Assembly: GCA_012862575.1 (NCBI GenBank)
Contig: BLSF01000024.1
Span: forward strand, 312,843 to 376,842
Direction of reading: 5' to 3'
From: Parietichytrium sp. I65-24A
Taxonomy: Eukaryota > Sar > Bigyra > Thraustochytrida > Thraustochytriidae
DNA: 64,000 bases
Shown in pieces: positions 50,608-62,038 of this stretch. Below the pieces are notes generated by a model, which searched no databases, was not told the origin of the DNA, and saw nothing but the letters and a program-made list of their open reading frames with translations. A program made the translations under genes and the position numbers. How positions within the stretch are numbered: position 1 is the first letter of the stretch; each line of letters begins with the position of its first letter.

Positions 50608-53600
50608 GGTCCGTGTGCTGACTTCTTTTCTCTTTAAATTAAGGCGGTCGACTGAGTTTGTTTTGCGGTCTTTCCGACCCCTGCCTCTGCGACCCCTTGG
50701 CCCACTCGGTCCTTGTCAGTCCTTCCCGTTCTCAGTTCTTCGTTCTCCGTTCTCCTTTCTCCGTTTCCCGTTCTCTTCTGGTGCCGCAGAGCCCCAAGTG
50801 TGCCCAAGAGCCGCAGCCACTCCTACGCACGTGAGTTCGTATTATTCGTATCGGGCAAGTCCATACCAGTCCACAGATACTGACTGTGAGTACCAGTCCC
50901 TTGGAACCTCTGTAACCCTCTCTAGGACAGCTAGTGAATGTGGATGGTGTCTACCGTCTACGGGTTAGGGTGCTGGCGATCGGTCAGGGTTGTCTGTTCA
51001 CTCAGTCCTTTTTCCTCGTCCTTCTTCGTTGCTCATGACCATTCTTCTGATCTCTACAATGTATTGTTACTGTCGGCCCACCATCTTATAAGCACTATTA
51101 TATTCATCCTATAGGAAACCGCAGGATCAGTTTGTGGTAACGAAGGAATAGTGTAAGCATGGAAGAGCGTTATCTATTATTTTTAGCTCCCTAGTAACGA
51201 CAGGATTAGCGGTGTGTGACTACCGAGCCAGTACTCTCTCGACATCATAGATTATACAATAGTCATACTATTACTAATCATTGTCCTTGTGCTTGCATAC
51301 TGCGAACGTACTGTAAAAAAACGCTCGCCTTCTATCTCAAGACTTGCAAGTAAAAACCTGTAAAAGACAGAACTACAAATATCTTAAATTCTTCTAGTTT
51401 TGCGGTGGTGTCCGTGGTCATAGAGATTCTATTAGGTCACGCCAGTGTTGGTTTCGAAGTGTGAACTTATTTTCTCCCTCACATCGATTCGACTTTTATC
51501 TCAGAACAAGAGAAAAACAGAATTCAGTTGACGAGTGGGTTTCCAAATGTTCCAATTTGTGGAAATCCGGTTTTTCATAAAGTCCATTCGCGCCAGAATC
51601 CAAAACTAAACTCAGAACTCAGAATTAATTAATTCAGAATTCAGAATTCGGAAACTTTGAAAACCCATGAAATCCTCGAGCACAACTCTTCAGAAGGTCT
51701 GCGCTGGCGTGAAAAGGAATGAGGTTCGTGATACTATGACCAAGAAGGAAAGAGTAAAGTACGGTGACATTAGTACTGAGAGTGAAGGACTGTAAGCTCC
51801 AAGGTGGGTAATTTTAGAGTCTCAGAAGTCTGCAATCTAATGTTTCACACCCGACCTACTGCTCGAACTAAGCCCACTATCTGGCAGTGTGTCTCACAAT
51901 TAGTTTCACACAAAAGGAGTGAAAACGGCGCCTAATCTTTTTTTAGGGTCACCAACTACGGACTTTTGATGACTTTTGCCATTCGCAAGAGGCTATTTGA
52001 CTGCGCCTATTGGTTCTAGCGTAACTTGAATTGCGATGATTTCGCTGATTCCGCGCCAAAAGTTCGTAGACCCTTGCGCTGGATCGGAGTACAATGGAGC
52101 CTACGACTTCTTATTCTATAAATTCGAAGTTCTACAAAAGTACCGCCGGGAGTAGTCCTTTTGCTCCACCACCTCACCCCGTCACACCTCTCCCGCTCCT
52201 CCATGGTCGAACAAACTTTTCACTTCTTACCTCCGAGCATTGGCTGAAAGGCTAGTGCACTCTCTTCCCTCTCTGTTGGTGATCCTTGGAGTCGCATTCC
52301 TACGGTACTTCTGCCTGCAGGATAGCGGATTGAATAGTGTCCACCACCGCTTCAAAGGGAAATTCTCCAACTACTTTTAGCAACGCTGACACACACACAT
52401 GAATTCTGGTTGCCCTTAACCTGTCGTCAACGGGATACTCTAGGAAAGACGGATTTGCCAAGGTGTGTGTATTTTCCTCACAATGTTATGAGTTCACTCT
52501 CGTAGGTGAGTTCTCCCCCTTCGTAGGTCTCAGCACCTACACACAGGAGGATAAGCTTACGTGTTCTCATATGACTATGCTTACAAAAAAAGCCATTCAC
52601 AATATTTTCTTGCTCTCTCACTTCTTTTAAAATCAAGTTTTACTTATGTGACACATCATTCTTTTTCCAGTGTATACTGCTATGCACCGCATAGTAGACC
52701 ATAAGTGGTCCTACTAATTACTACTGCTCTTCTAAGCTTTAGAGTGATGATGTGCACTCTTTCGGCGGTACACTGTAGTAGGAGACGTTAGCGTATTCAC
52801 AATCCCTCATCCTCCCTCTGCTATTTCTCTATGGGTTCTCTCCTTCCTCCCTCTCGCCCTGCCTCCTTTTTACCTTCTTGCTATGGCATTCCTGTAGCCA
52901 TGCCTCCAGTATACTATCTCTCTAGCTGCCTATGGTTTCCTCTGTCTTCGGGGTAGATGCTGCTTTAAACATCCTACTACCCACTCCCCAGTCCTCTTAC
53001 TGCCTACGCACTCTTTTCCTCTGTCTCTGTTCCTGACTCTTAGTTCACAACCTCCGCAGAGCACTCTTTCTCTCCCTCTCTTGCACTCTTTCTTTCTTTT
53101 TTTCTTTCTCTCTCTCTCTCCCTCTTCCTCTCTCCCTCTGTCTCCCCCTCTCTCTTTCTCTCTCCCTCCCCCTCCTCCCTCACTGCTCTACTGCACCTCT
53201 AGCTCTGCGTTCTGCTTCTACTGTTTCGCTTCTGTTTGCTAGCACGCCTCTCCCTCCTCATTCTCTCCTTCCCTCCTCCTTCTCTCCCTCCCTACACTCC
53301 GTACCCCAGTAGCAGCGGTAAGAGTGCCCTCCCTCTCTGTTCTCAGTTCTCACTCTTTCCTTGAGATATACTCCTCATTGACTTTGATCAACCAGCTGCA
53401 GGAGGAGCACCAGCAGCAAGAGTGAAGAGTGAGTGAGTGAGTGAGTGTATTGGCCTACGAGCGTGTGCCGTGTGCGCGAAGCCAGCTCCAGAGCTGCGAC
53501 CTTGCTTGCGACCCTGCGACCCTGTGACATTGCGATTCTGCGGCCTGCAACCCTGCAACCCTGCGACCTTGCGAGACGAGGAATACGAGCGAACGGCGAG

Positions 53601-53913
53601 AGCGAGCGAAAGTAACAGCACGTCGTTACTCTCGGTGGGTCAAGTCGTCCTGTGTTTGTGTCTGTAGTGTGCACGCGGTGTGCGCGAGAAGAGCCGCCTC
53701 CCTTCCGGCGCTCAGACTGTGCCAGGCTTCTTTGCTGGTGGCACAAGCATAGCTCGTGGTTCGAAGCGCGTTGCGGTCGGTCCCGGTCGTTGGTGTCGTC
53801 TGCGGGGTTAGGAAAGCCAACTAGTCGGTGCAGTGTGCAGTTGTTTTTGTTATAGGTGTTGCTGTTGTTTGCGAGAAAAAAAAATCGTGTGGTCGCTGTA
53901 AAAGATCAGAAAG
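50608..53913. other. Long gene-free, repeat-rich spacer
   Basis: About 3.3 kb between the divergent uL15m (-) and G-beta (+) genes, the longest gap in the window. Frames are short and without domains. Features: a GATACTGACTGTGAGTACCAG element at 50876-50895, CAGAATTC-type repeats at 51519-51530 and 51612-51650, and a long pyrimidine tract (separate entry). Another feature is a run of CCTGCGACC/CCTGCAACC-type units at 53500-53575 directly upstream of the G-beta leader. It could contain untranslated or RNA genes that I cannot recognise. Confidence 0.5.
53055..53190 (+). repeat. Polypyrimidine tract
   Basis: C/T almost throughout, with (CT)n, CTTT and CCCTC units. It lies about 750 bases upstream of the G-beta start. 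It mirrors the polypurine tract at 22046-22236. Confidence 0.85.
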
Positions 53914-54951
53914 ATGGGCGAGATCAACGAAGTCAAAGAGAAGCTCCGCTCGCTTAGACAGGAGCTGGCCGCTGCCCGCCAGGCCAAGAACAATGGCGGT
54001 TTCGACAGTCAGTCCAAGGGGGCGATCAACCCTATGAAGCTTCGCCGACAACTCAAGGGTCATTTTGGCAAGGTGTACTCGATGCACTGGGCAGGTGCAG
54101 GAAGCGAAAAGCTCGTCAGTGCATCCCAGGACGGAAAACTTATTATCTGGAACGGAAATACCACCAACAAGATCCAAGCAATTCCGCTTCGCTCTTCGTG
54201 GGTGATGACATGTGCCTTTGAACAAACACAAAACAAGATGGTTGCATGCGGTGGACTGGACAACATGTGCTCCATCTACACCCTTTCCTCTGATACTGCC
54301 TTGAACCGCGCTACTTGCGAGTTGGCCGCTCATGACGGATACCTATCTTGCTGCAGGTTCTTGGACACGCAGCAGATCATCACCACCTCCGGAGATTCCT
54401 CCTGCATCCTCTGGGATCTTACCTCCAATCAGGTGGTGAGGCATTTTACGGATCACTCTGGAGATGTCATGTCCGTGTCCCCTTCGCCAACCAGCCCAAA
54501 TATGTTTGTCACTGGATCTTGCGATGCAACCTGTCGATTGTGGGACACCCGTGAGTCCCGCTCTGTCATCACCTTTGAGGGCCACGAATCGGATATCAAC
54601 GATGTCTCCTTCTTTCCTAACGGTACCGCCTTTGGAACCGGCTCTGATGACTCTTCTTGCCGTCTCTATGACTTGCGCGCATATCAGGAGATCAACGCTT
54701 TCAACAGCCAGGCAATTTTGTGCGGTATTTCGTCTGTAGCGTTCTCTTCTTCTGGCCGTCTGCTCATCGGAGGCTACGAGGACTTCAAGGCGAATGTTTG
54801 GGATACGATCAAGTGCGAGGGCCAAGATTCTACCACTCCAGTTCAGGTTTTGGCTGGCCACGAGAACCGAGTGTCTTGCGTCGGTGTACAGAGGGATGGG
54901 CAGGCTTTGTGTACAGGTTCCTGGGATACACTTTTGCGCATCTTTGCCTAA
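53914..54951 (+). CDS. GNB1: Heterotrimeric G protein beta subunit
   Basis: A protein of 345 residues, the usual length. The N-terminal helix ([24 protein letters not shown]) is the segment that pairs with the gamma subunit. Seven WD40 blades follow from about residue 45 to the end ([85 protein letters not shown], and the closing [13 protein letters not shown]). With G-alpha and G-gamma it relays signals from membrane receptors. No intron or break. The putative receptor at 40981-43404 is in the same window, but no direct link is implied. Confidence 0.97.
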   Translation: MGEINEVKEKLRSLRQELAAARQAKNNGGFDSQSKGAINPMKLRRQLKGHFGKVYSMHWAGAGSEKLVSASQDGKLIIWNGNTTNKIQAIPLRSSWVMTCAFEQTQNKMVACGGLDNMCSIYTLSSDTALNRATCELAAHDGYLSCCRFLDTQQIITTSGDSSCILWDLTSNQVVRHFTDHSGDVMSVSPSPTSPNMFVTGSCDATCRLWDTRESRSVITFEGHESDINDVSFFPNGTAFGTGSDDSSCRLYDLRAYQEINAFNSQAILCGISSVAFSSSGRLLIGGYEDFKANVWDTIKCEGQDSTTPVQVLAGHENRVSCVGVQRDGQALCTGSWDTLLRIFA

Positions 54952-55842
54952 GTGTTGCTTCCATTCCTTTTTTGTTTTCGTCTCGAACTCTTTCCATTCT
55001 TGCTACGTTCCAACTTGCCGCACTACCCGCCCAAACAAAAAGTATAAAAAAACTAAAAAAAAGCCTGATGTTGAAATATCTGATGTGGTTTGTGGTTCCG
55101 CCATGAGGACAAATCAGTGCAACGAAAAGTCACACCAGCATGGATGATTTGAAAAAGAGAATAGCATTTTCAATTCTGTTACACACACCCATCTCCATCT
55201 TCTATTTTCACACTTTCGCAAGTATCTCGAATCTTCTCGTCGTATCTCTCAAAGAGACTTGCGGGAATTTCCCTCCAGAACTAAGACTCTGAACCGATGC
55301 TCTGGGCTCTCTGGGCCGCTCGTATCTTTTTACAAAGCTCCGTAGTTCGATTGCGCCAGAAAAGTGCAAACGTTAGTACATTTGGCTTCTCTAACGCTGA
55401 GGATTTCGTCCACTTTTGCTGTCCTTGATTCCGTATCTTTTTGTTTTTCTTGGAGCCCCGGCGTTCCAGAAACACAATCGAAAGCGTTGACGAAAGGATG
55501 GGAGGGCTGGTGCGTATCGAGTCAGCTGGCTTGGATGGACTGGCTGGAGGGTACAGAGAGATTTTTAGAACTCACTGTCAATTACAAAAATTCTAAATGC
55601 CGTCTGCAAAGTCTGTCAGCGATGGAAGCGAATGCAGAACGATACACCGAAAGAGACGTTATGAAGAGCAAGAACTTCGAAAATGCAAGACGTTTTATTG
55701 TATTGGTATTGACAGTGAGGTAGTAAAAAATCAGAGAAGCTCAGAGCTGTTTGCTCGCTCTTGGAATCGGTTGCATCACATGGTACACTTGTAATTGTTT
55801 CGTCAAGAGAGGGAGAGGGCGGGCGAGCATCTGTCAAATGTG
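54952..55842. other. Intergenic, convergent 3' flanks
   Basis: Spacer between the G-beta (+) and SPPL (-) genes. No gene is supported. An A-rich stretch follows the G-beta stop (about 55036-55062). Confidence 0.45.
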
Positions 55843-57729
55843 TCAGTTGCTGACAGGAGAGGGCGCTGGCAGAGATCTACGGCGACTTGGACCAGAGAGA
55901 TCGGCCTCCTCGGAAGAGGTGGACCTCTCGCTGCCAGATTCTTGATCGCCCTTTTTAACCATTATATCGTATAACTCCTCATAGGAAAACTTCCACAATT
56001 GCGTCAGATCTCCGCGCCACTTTGCAAGCCCGACAAAGGTAAAAATTGTGAACGGGACTAGATACAATAAAGCAGGCTGGCCTTTCACATTCGTCCCGAA
56101 AGAGACTTTGAAAAGATTTGCAAGCAACGTTGTCCCAAGCCCGAGAAAGTACGCAATACAGAGAGGCAGATAATACTTGTGCACAGACAACCAAGATGGG
56201 GACGGGACTGCGCGGGCCTCCGCCTTCAGATAATCAAAACGACAAGCAAGAGTGACCAGCAGCCCGGGAATGAAGATGTCGCCTAAGCCGAGAAGGGCAT
56301 ACTCGGAGTCTGAGAAGCGGGGTACCAAAAACAACATTGGCATCCGCTCGCGAGCAACTCGTTCGCACACCAATTGGTTCGTAGGGTCGACTGTTGCTGC
56401 AGTTTCGCCCGCGGTTGCCACGTCTACCATGATACTCCGTCCCGAGGTGAACAGCGGCGAAATGAAGACCATGAAAATATCATATGTGAAGAATAGCGCG
56501 CCCATGCCACATGCCAGCTGCAGACTTGGGAGTCGGATGGAGACGAGGAAAAGAGCGCAAACAGACGCAGCAAGTACGTCTAAAAGTACCCAGGCGTAAC
56601 TTTGATGACGGCAGGCGAACCAGAAAATCACGATTCCGAGCGAAATCATTGAGCCCGCAACGGAGTCCCCCGTGCCAGCAAAGTGCCCAAACAAGTGAAA
56701 CTTGTGCTCAGTGGATTGTTTCCAGACCATACGAATTACGGGTTGCACGCAAAAGTAAGAAAAAGCAAACCAGGCGCTGAACCCAAAGAGTACCTGAATG
56801 GCGATCACGCTCTCCCGAGGGTAGTTGGTCACCAAAAAGAATAGTCCTACCAAAGACAGGGTTGTAAAGACGATGAAGCACGCCACGCTTGCATAGCTGA
56901 GGTTGACAGAGTCGATTTCGCTGTCATTTTCGTGAGGTTTTGGAGAACGATTCGAGCTTTGATCGTCCAATGGCACAAGCTCGCGATTCCATAGCCAGGA
57001 AGCCTTCATTCGCTCCGCTTTGGCCGCTCGGTAGCTCGCTGCAGACATTACAAACGTGCCCAAGAACAAGAGGACTAGCATAGACCCGTCCGGGTAGATA
57101 TTATCGTCGTCCGTGAAAAATTTCGCGGAGTAGCCTCCGGAGCGGGCTGCCGCTAAAAAGTCTTTTGCGCTTCCAAGACCGACGGACATGGCTATTAAGG
57201 TGGTTTCATTACTCACCTGCATGCTCAGCGGGGAGGTGTCCACCACACAGCAGAAAGGGCTTGCACCGAGAGGGTTTGCCGCGCACAACTGGCTTGGGCA
57301 AGCGCTTTCGCAAGTTGCTTGATCCTCGCTTTGCGCGGTCTCGCAGTTAATGGAGCAAGCATTGTCTAAAATTCCTGTACTGGAGTTGTACAGGCTTGAG
57401 ATGGAGTTGACCACCACTATGGCTCCAGCTCCAGCAAGCTCTGCGTTCTGCGTCTTGTTGTCGAAGGAACACTCTCCACGCTGCACCACCACGGCAACAT
57501 TCTCACTGATAACGTCAGACGAAAACGGTTCGCACCCTAAAGGATTTAGCTCATCGTAAAACAACGCAAACACAGTAGCGTCTTTTTCCTTGGTAACGAC
57601 ACTTCCGCTGGTAGTCGCAAGTTTGGAGGTGAGCCGCTGTGTCTCTAGCCCGGCGCCGTCGAGGACCGAGACCACCGTCGCTTGCGTGCCAGGCAGAGCG
57701 AGCGCAGCGGCCAATACGAAGCAGCGCAT
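55843..57729 (-). CDS. SPPL: Signal peptide peptidase-like intramembrane aspartyl protease with PA domain
   Basis: ATG 57729 gives 628 residues starting with a signal peptide (MRCFVLAAALALPGTQA); an upstream in-frame ATG at 57945 would add 72 residues ahead of it. A lumenal PA (protease-associated) domain spans about 30-200 (VAVVVQRGECSFDNKTQNAELAGAGA reduced here to its core GECSFDNKTQNAE). Nine membrane spans follow from about 220. The catalytic motifs of GxGD proteases are all present: YD with Asp417 (FFTYDIFMV), GLGD with Asp484 (LGLGDIFIPG), and PAL at 552-554 (QPALLYLVP). PA plus these motifs places it with SPPL2-type proteases of endosomes, lysosomes or Golgi, which cut type II membrane proteins. 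The C-terminus is Ser/Arg/Glu rich. Confidence 0.93.
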   Translation of the reverse strand: MRCFVLAAALALPGTQATVVSVLDGAGLETQRLTSKLATTSGSVVTKEKDATVFALFYDELNPLGCEPFSSDVISENVAVVVQRGECSFDNKTQNAELAGAGAIVVVNSISSLYNSSTGILDNACSINCETAQSEDQATCESACPSQLCAANPLGASPFCCVVDTSPLSMQVSNETTLIAMSVGLGSAKDFLAAARSGGYSAKFFTDDDNIYPDGSMLVLLFLGTFVMSAASYRAAKAERMKASWLWNRELVPLDDQSSNRSPKPHENDSEIDSVNLSYASVACFIVFTTLSLVGLFFLVTNYPRESVIAIQVLFGFSAWFAFSYFCVQPVIRMVWKQSTEHKFHLFGHFAGTGDSVAGSMISLGIVIFWFACRHQSYAWVLLDVLAASVCALFLVSIRLPSLQLACGMGALFFTYDIFMVFISPLFTSGRSIMVDVATAGETAATVDPTNQLVCERVARERMPMLFLVPRFSDSEYALLGLGDIFIPGLLVTLACRFDYLKAEARAVPSPSWLSVHKYYLPLCIAYFLGLGTTLLANLFKVSFGTNVKGQPALLYLVPFTIFTFVGLAKWRGDLTQLWKFSYEELYDIMVKKGDQESGSERSTSSEEADLSGPSRRRSLPAPSPVSN

Positions 57730-58699
57730 CTTGCAATTTCGAGTGCGAAATTGCGAACAGGATGTTTCTCGCGCTGGCCCAACTACAACAAGGCCTGCGC
57801 TCACGTGGAGGCGGTGTGACAGGCGGCGGAAACGCGCGAGGCTGGCACGGCCCTGACCCTTGCCTCGCAAAGGTGTCCTTTCTTTAGAGCACTGCTCAAA
57901 CTGCTCAAGCCAGGTCCAGCGCCTTTTCGGAGCGACAGTCCTCAAATGAGGTCAAGCGCGGACAAGCGAGTACACATGCAATGACTTGACTCAAGGCACT
58001 TTGAGACTTTGAGAGTTTGAGAGAGGGATGGTGCCTAGGGCCAGTTAACCGTCGTATAGCATTCTACTATTCAATCGTATGCTTGCCCCTTCTTGGAGCT
58101 GTGATAGCTGTGAAGGCTTCGATTCGGGTACGCTTGACTATACGTGGGAGATAGTAGTATGGTGTGATAGGAGGGGCGATAGAGAAACGTTGGCCCTCAT
58201 TAGTCTTAGGACATCTTATCAGAACGCTCCCTCGGACATCTTCGTTGAGACTATGCTGAGACTAGTGGGCAATGTAGGAGCCGGCTTGGGACAAGCAAAG
58301 CTAAGACACGCGCGTATTACCTATCTATCCATGTATCTATCTGTCTATCTATCTAGCTACAGAATGGTAGGAGCGGCCCGCGGGAAGAGTGAGAGTGTCA
58401 ATTGTGTAGTAGCAAGTTCGTCTAATATATGATCAGCTATCTAGCGTTATTAGCTCTTTCAGGTTTAGGATGGTTTAGGTATCTTAAGGTAGAGCTCTCG
58501 AGTGTGTACTCACTGTCAATACGCCTTTTGAGGCAATTTGTATCAAGCTGGAAATCGAATCAATCAAAGAAGAGTTTGAAGTTCTGTTTTTGGCACACAG
58601 TAAACACATGAAAGGACGAGACCTTTGAAAAAAAGGTTTCTCGGAATTTGTTCCAAGCTATTGAACGCTTCAATGTAATGTAGTAATTTCAACGTCTCT
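57730..58699. other. Intergenic
   Basis: About 970 bases between two - genes. No gene is supported. TCTA microsatellite units lie at 58320-58360 and a GTGTACTCACTGTCAATAC element at about 58504-58522. Confidence 0.45.
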
Positions 58700-59692
58700 T
58701 TAACGCTCCATTTCCTCGGTGGCAGGGGCACCCTTGTGTTCTCTTGTGTTCTTCTTCTTGTCCTTGTCCTTGTTCCCGCAGCAGCAGCACGCTGCAATGC
58801 ATCCTGGAAGACATGGCATCGCGTATCCGCACATCCAGCAATCGCAGCACCTGCATTCGCAAGGTCCGCGCTTGTCCTCGAAGAAGGTAAAGTCGATTTG
58901 AAGAGTTGCAGCCATGAGGGCCATTTTGATGGTGGGGTCCACGTCCTTGCCAAACTCAAGCTTATAGTTGTCAGCCTCAGAGACGAACTCGAGGGCTACC
59001 TGTTTAAGGTTACCAGGGCGCTTCTTCACAATACCTCCGATCTTCCTGCCAGACTTATCGGTGATGCTGAAGTCCGCACCGCACATATCACAGACAAGGC
59101 AGCATCCACCATGGATGTGTGCTTGTGTCTCGCCCTTGCGATCCTTGATGTCCCAGGTTGGCTGGCAGCATCCTCCAGTACACTGTGGTACCTCCACGGA
59201 GGAGATCTTCGTGCGGGCAGACTCATGGCCGACGGTGTTGCCGTCTGGGTCAACCATGTAGTGCACGTCGACCTTGTGTGCGCAGCAGGGTATCACAGCC
59301 CATCCGCAGCACCTGTACTTGCGCTTAAACACCAGCGCTGGCTTCTCCTTTACGGCAGTGGTGTCGTACACCTTGAGGCGGAACGGTCGGTTCTCACCAC
59401 AGCACAGGCGCCAGCAGCAGCACGTCTTCTCTTTTGCACTGAACAGCTGGACCTTGCCATCACTGTCGTAGACGGTGTAGACGTTTGACTGCTCCCACCA
59501 GCTCGTGAGCTGCTCGAGGATCTCCCACTCCTGCTTGATGTAGAGCCCGTCCAGGTCATTCAAGATCTGCAGACCAGCATAGCTCATCTCCTTGCCAGAA
59601 GCCTTGGCCTCGTTCTTCATCTGCATCATGGTGACAGCCAGGGGCTGGTTCACCTTGACCTCCTCAACATCGACTTTCGCGTTGTCTCCCAT
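58700..59692 (-). CDS. PLSCR: Phospholipid scramblase family protein
   Basis: A protein of 330 residues. The scramblase domain covers about 55-265 with LYIKQEWEILEQLTSWWEQSN, VYTVYDSDGKVQLFSAKEK and Cys-rich pairs (CCCWRLCCGENRPFRLKVYD, VEVPQCTGGCCQPTWDIKD in part). The RKIGGIVKKRPG strand and the DVDPTIKMALMAATLQIDFT helix that precedes the end of the barrel are also present. The tail (about 280-330) is exceptionally Cys rich (CECRCCDCWMCG...CLPGCIAACCCCG) followed by a Lys-rich end. In the family such Cys clusters are palmitoylated and anchor the protein to membranes. Scramblases of this kind bind calcium and lipids; the bidirectional lipid-scrambling role is debated. Start ATG 59692. Confidence 0.93.
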   Translation of the reverse strand: MGDNAKVDVEEVKVNQPLAVTMMQMKNEAKASGKEMSYAGLQILNDLDGLYIKQEWEILEQLTSWWEQSNVYTVYDSDGKVQLFSAKEKTCCCWRLCCGENRPFRLKVYDTTAVKEKPALVFKRKYRCCGWAVIPCCAHKVDVHYMVDPDGNTVGHESARTKISSVEVPQCTGGCCQPTWDIKDRKGETQAHIHGGCCLVCDMCGADFSITDKSGRKIGGIVKKRPGNLKQVALEFVSEADNYKLEFGKDVDPTIKMALMAATLQIDFTFFEDKRGPCECRCCDCWMCGYAMPCLPGCIAACCCCGNKDKDKKKNTREHKGAPATEEMER

Positions 59693-61012
59693 TTTGAGCT
59701 AGGTGCTGTGTTGGCCCGATGCTTGCTTCTTTGCGTCCTCGCCCGTGTCTGCGCACCGCTGGAGGCTCACGCGTTCCCGGTCGTGTGGTGAATGGGAGCT
59801 GCTCGCACAGAAACATAGAGAGAGAGAGAGAGAGAGAGGAGGGAGGCAAGAGAGACACGGCAGACACAACAACAGCCCAAGACTACGGTTTCGCCTCTCT
59901 TTTGCTAGTCGACTTTGTGGGCGTACAGTACCAGACAGTATTAGTGAGGCCCAATTAGCCAGTAGTGTGAGGCAGTGGAATAGTGATTCTGCTTATGCGG
60001 CGAAGAATTGCTCCGCGTAAAAGTGTTTACAGTGTTTACTGCTTTCCATTTCTTTAGTAGGACGAAAAACGAAGAGGAGGACTAAGCCGTACTGACAGTG
60101 AGTACGTACCCAGTGCCTACGCAACGACAACCAAACAGACGACAATCTCAGGGATCCCAATCAGCTCTAAGATTGCTAAGAAACTGTCATCAAACAGACG
60201 ATCAGTCGCACACCTCGGGAATCATCGAGTCTTAACGCTGGGCTAATGTTTACAATAGGGTGTTTCTTCTGTGGAAAGAAAGGCTGAGAGGAGAGAGGGA
60301 TAGGAGGAAGAGCAGAAAGCCAGAACTCGAAATGCAGAATTCAGAAATCAGAATTCAGAATTCACTCAGAAGCTACAGAAAGTGTCTGACTGGAAAACCC
60401 ATCTCTCTCACGTAACTATGACCACTTATGACCACTCTCAGCGCAACTTTTGAACAAGGCCACCAAGAGCCAGCGTGCTGTCAATCGCTCAACTGGATTC
60501 CTGGGTATGAATAGTATGAATTAATTAAAAGGTACTACGGATTGCCACCAAGAGCGCTAATGGCTCTATAGCGTAAGTGCTGCTAACGATTGTCAGGAGG
60601 GAATGGTGCACACATGGATGTAGAGGGGCACAAAAAGCAAAGAACAGTAATTCATTCACTTGTTCGCGACGAGCTCTTTGTTCTCTCAGCGATTATGCTG
60701 CCAGTATGGCGGAATTGTAGTGCTTCTGCATAGGACCGAATAGCTTCAGCCTATGGTAATGATGAACGGAAGGAGTAAAGTGATTACATCGTTTGAGTCG
60801 CGGCAACCTTTTCGCGTCATGGTAGGCGTGCCTATGCATGCTGTAGACTCACCGCGCCATTGGCACGCAGTGGAGACATGTGGAGACAGTGGAAAAAGAG
60901 AGATTGATAATTGGGAGAACAGGGAGAGAGGAGCGTGCAGCGACATCAGTGGCAGACTCGGCAGACTCGGCAAACCGAAAGTCTGAGCAAAAAGAACGGC
61001 GCGAAGAGAGCG
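59693..61012. other. Intergenic, divergent promoter region
   Basis: About 1.3 kb between the scramblase (-) and the proline-heptad gene (+). Contains (GA)n at 59816-59839, an ACTGACAGTGAGTACGTACC element at 60091-60110, and CAGAATTC repeats at 60335-60365. No gene is supported. Confidence 0.5.
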
Positions 61013-62038
61013 ATGGACGCGCTAGCGGGGCGAGGGTTATCGCTTCCCAGCTTCCTGCAGCTAGTTGCTGTCGTGGCCGGGGGCTTGTACCTCGCCAAGG
61101 GTCAGCCGCAGTTCGATGCGCTCTTCATGACGCTGGCCACGGATGCAGGCAAAGTGTTGGTCTCCTTGGCATTGCTGTGGATTGCGCCTCTTCAAGATGT
61201 TGCCTACGTGATTGACCGTCTTGGCGCGATTCGCGCACAGCTTCGGTATCTGCTGCCTTACGGGTTGGACTTGCTTCCAACTCTCCCAGAGATGCTTCCA
61301 TACACACAAAAGATAATCGACAACATCGAGCAGGTTGGGCCATTCATCCCTGTTTGCATGCAACCCGGCTGCAAGGAATACATGCTCCCCCTTATGCCGC
61401 AACTGATGCCGGACCTTGAGGTGGTGCTCCCAGCTGCGGACACTCTCAAGCCGATTATGGTCAAGCTTGCCCCGCATATGAAAGACATTTTGCCATACAC
61501 AAAACAAATGCTCCCTCATATTGATGAGCTGGTCTGCATTATCGAGGTCGATGGCTGGTGGAAGGTGAATCCGTATATGGATCAAATTGTTCCTCATATC
61601 GCAAAGATTGCGCCGCACTCCAAAGCCCTTGCCAAACACATGCCTGCGATGCTACCGTACATCGACATCCTAGCGAAACACATCGACAACATGGTTGATC
61701 AGATGGAAGAGACGGTGCAGGTATTGGACAAGCTCATGCCGCTCATGCCTCTTATGCCGGCAGCAGATCAATCTGGGTTACTTTCACAAAAGATGGCTTT
61801 CAAGGCCCTTCCGACGGTCATTGGCTTAGTTCCACTCTCCAACGACATCACAGGTCGCGCTGCTTTGCAAGCTGCCGTTGTACATACGCGACTTTTGGAA
61901 AAGGCGACCGACCTTAAAGTTGCGCTCAAGAAACGTTATCAGCTCTATCTTGATGGCAAAGGCTCGAAAGAGATCGCTGATGCGACGAAGAAAGTTTCCG
62001 AGCCTGCGCCTAGCACTGCTGTGAAAGCAGCCTCTTGA
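61013..62038 (+). CDS. Membrane-linked protein with proline heptad repeats
   Basis: ATG 61013 gives 341 residues (MDALAGRGLSLPSFLQLVAV); upstream in-frame sequence lacks ATG. Two hydrophobic segments lie at about 12-30 and 45-62. From about residue 78 to 250 the protein is made of short helices, each opened by Pro at intervals of seven or multiples thereof: LAPHMKDILPYTKQMLPHIDEL and VPHIAKIAPHSKALAKHMPAML are examples. This Pro-x6 periodicity is clear to the eye. A Lys-rich tail (about 300-341) ends the protein. No known family was recognised. It may form a solenoid attached to a membrane; this is inference. Confidence 0.7.
   Translation: MDALAGRGLSLPSFLQLVAVVAGGLYLAKGQPQFDALFMTLATDAGKVLVSLALLWIAPLQDVAYVIDRLGAIRAQLRYLLPYGLDLLPTLPEMLPYTQKIIDNIEQVGPFIPVCMQPGCKEYMLPLMPQLMPDLEVVLPAADTLKPIMVKLAPHMKDILPYTKQMLPHIDELVCIIEVDGWWKVNPYMDQIVPHIAKIAPHSKALAKHMPAMLPYIDILAKHIDNMVDQMEETVQVLDKLMPLMPLMPAADQSGLLSQKMAFKALPTVIGLVPLSNDITGRAALQAAVVHTRLLEKATDLKVALKKRYQLYLDGKGSKEIADATKKVSEPAPSTAVKAAS

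Noticed and set aside
58736-59488. 250-residue + frame antisense to the scramblase gene
   Set aside because: It mirrors the scramblase codons; no domain of its own.
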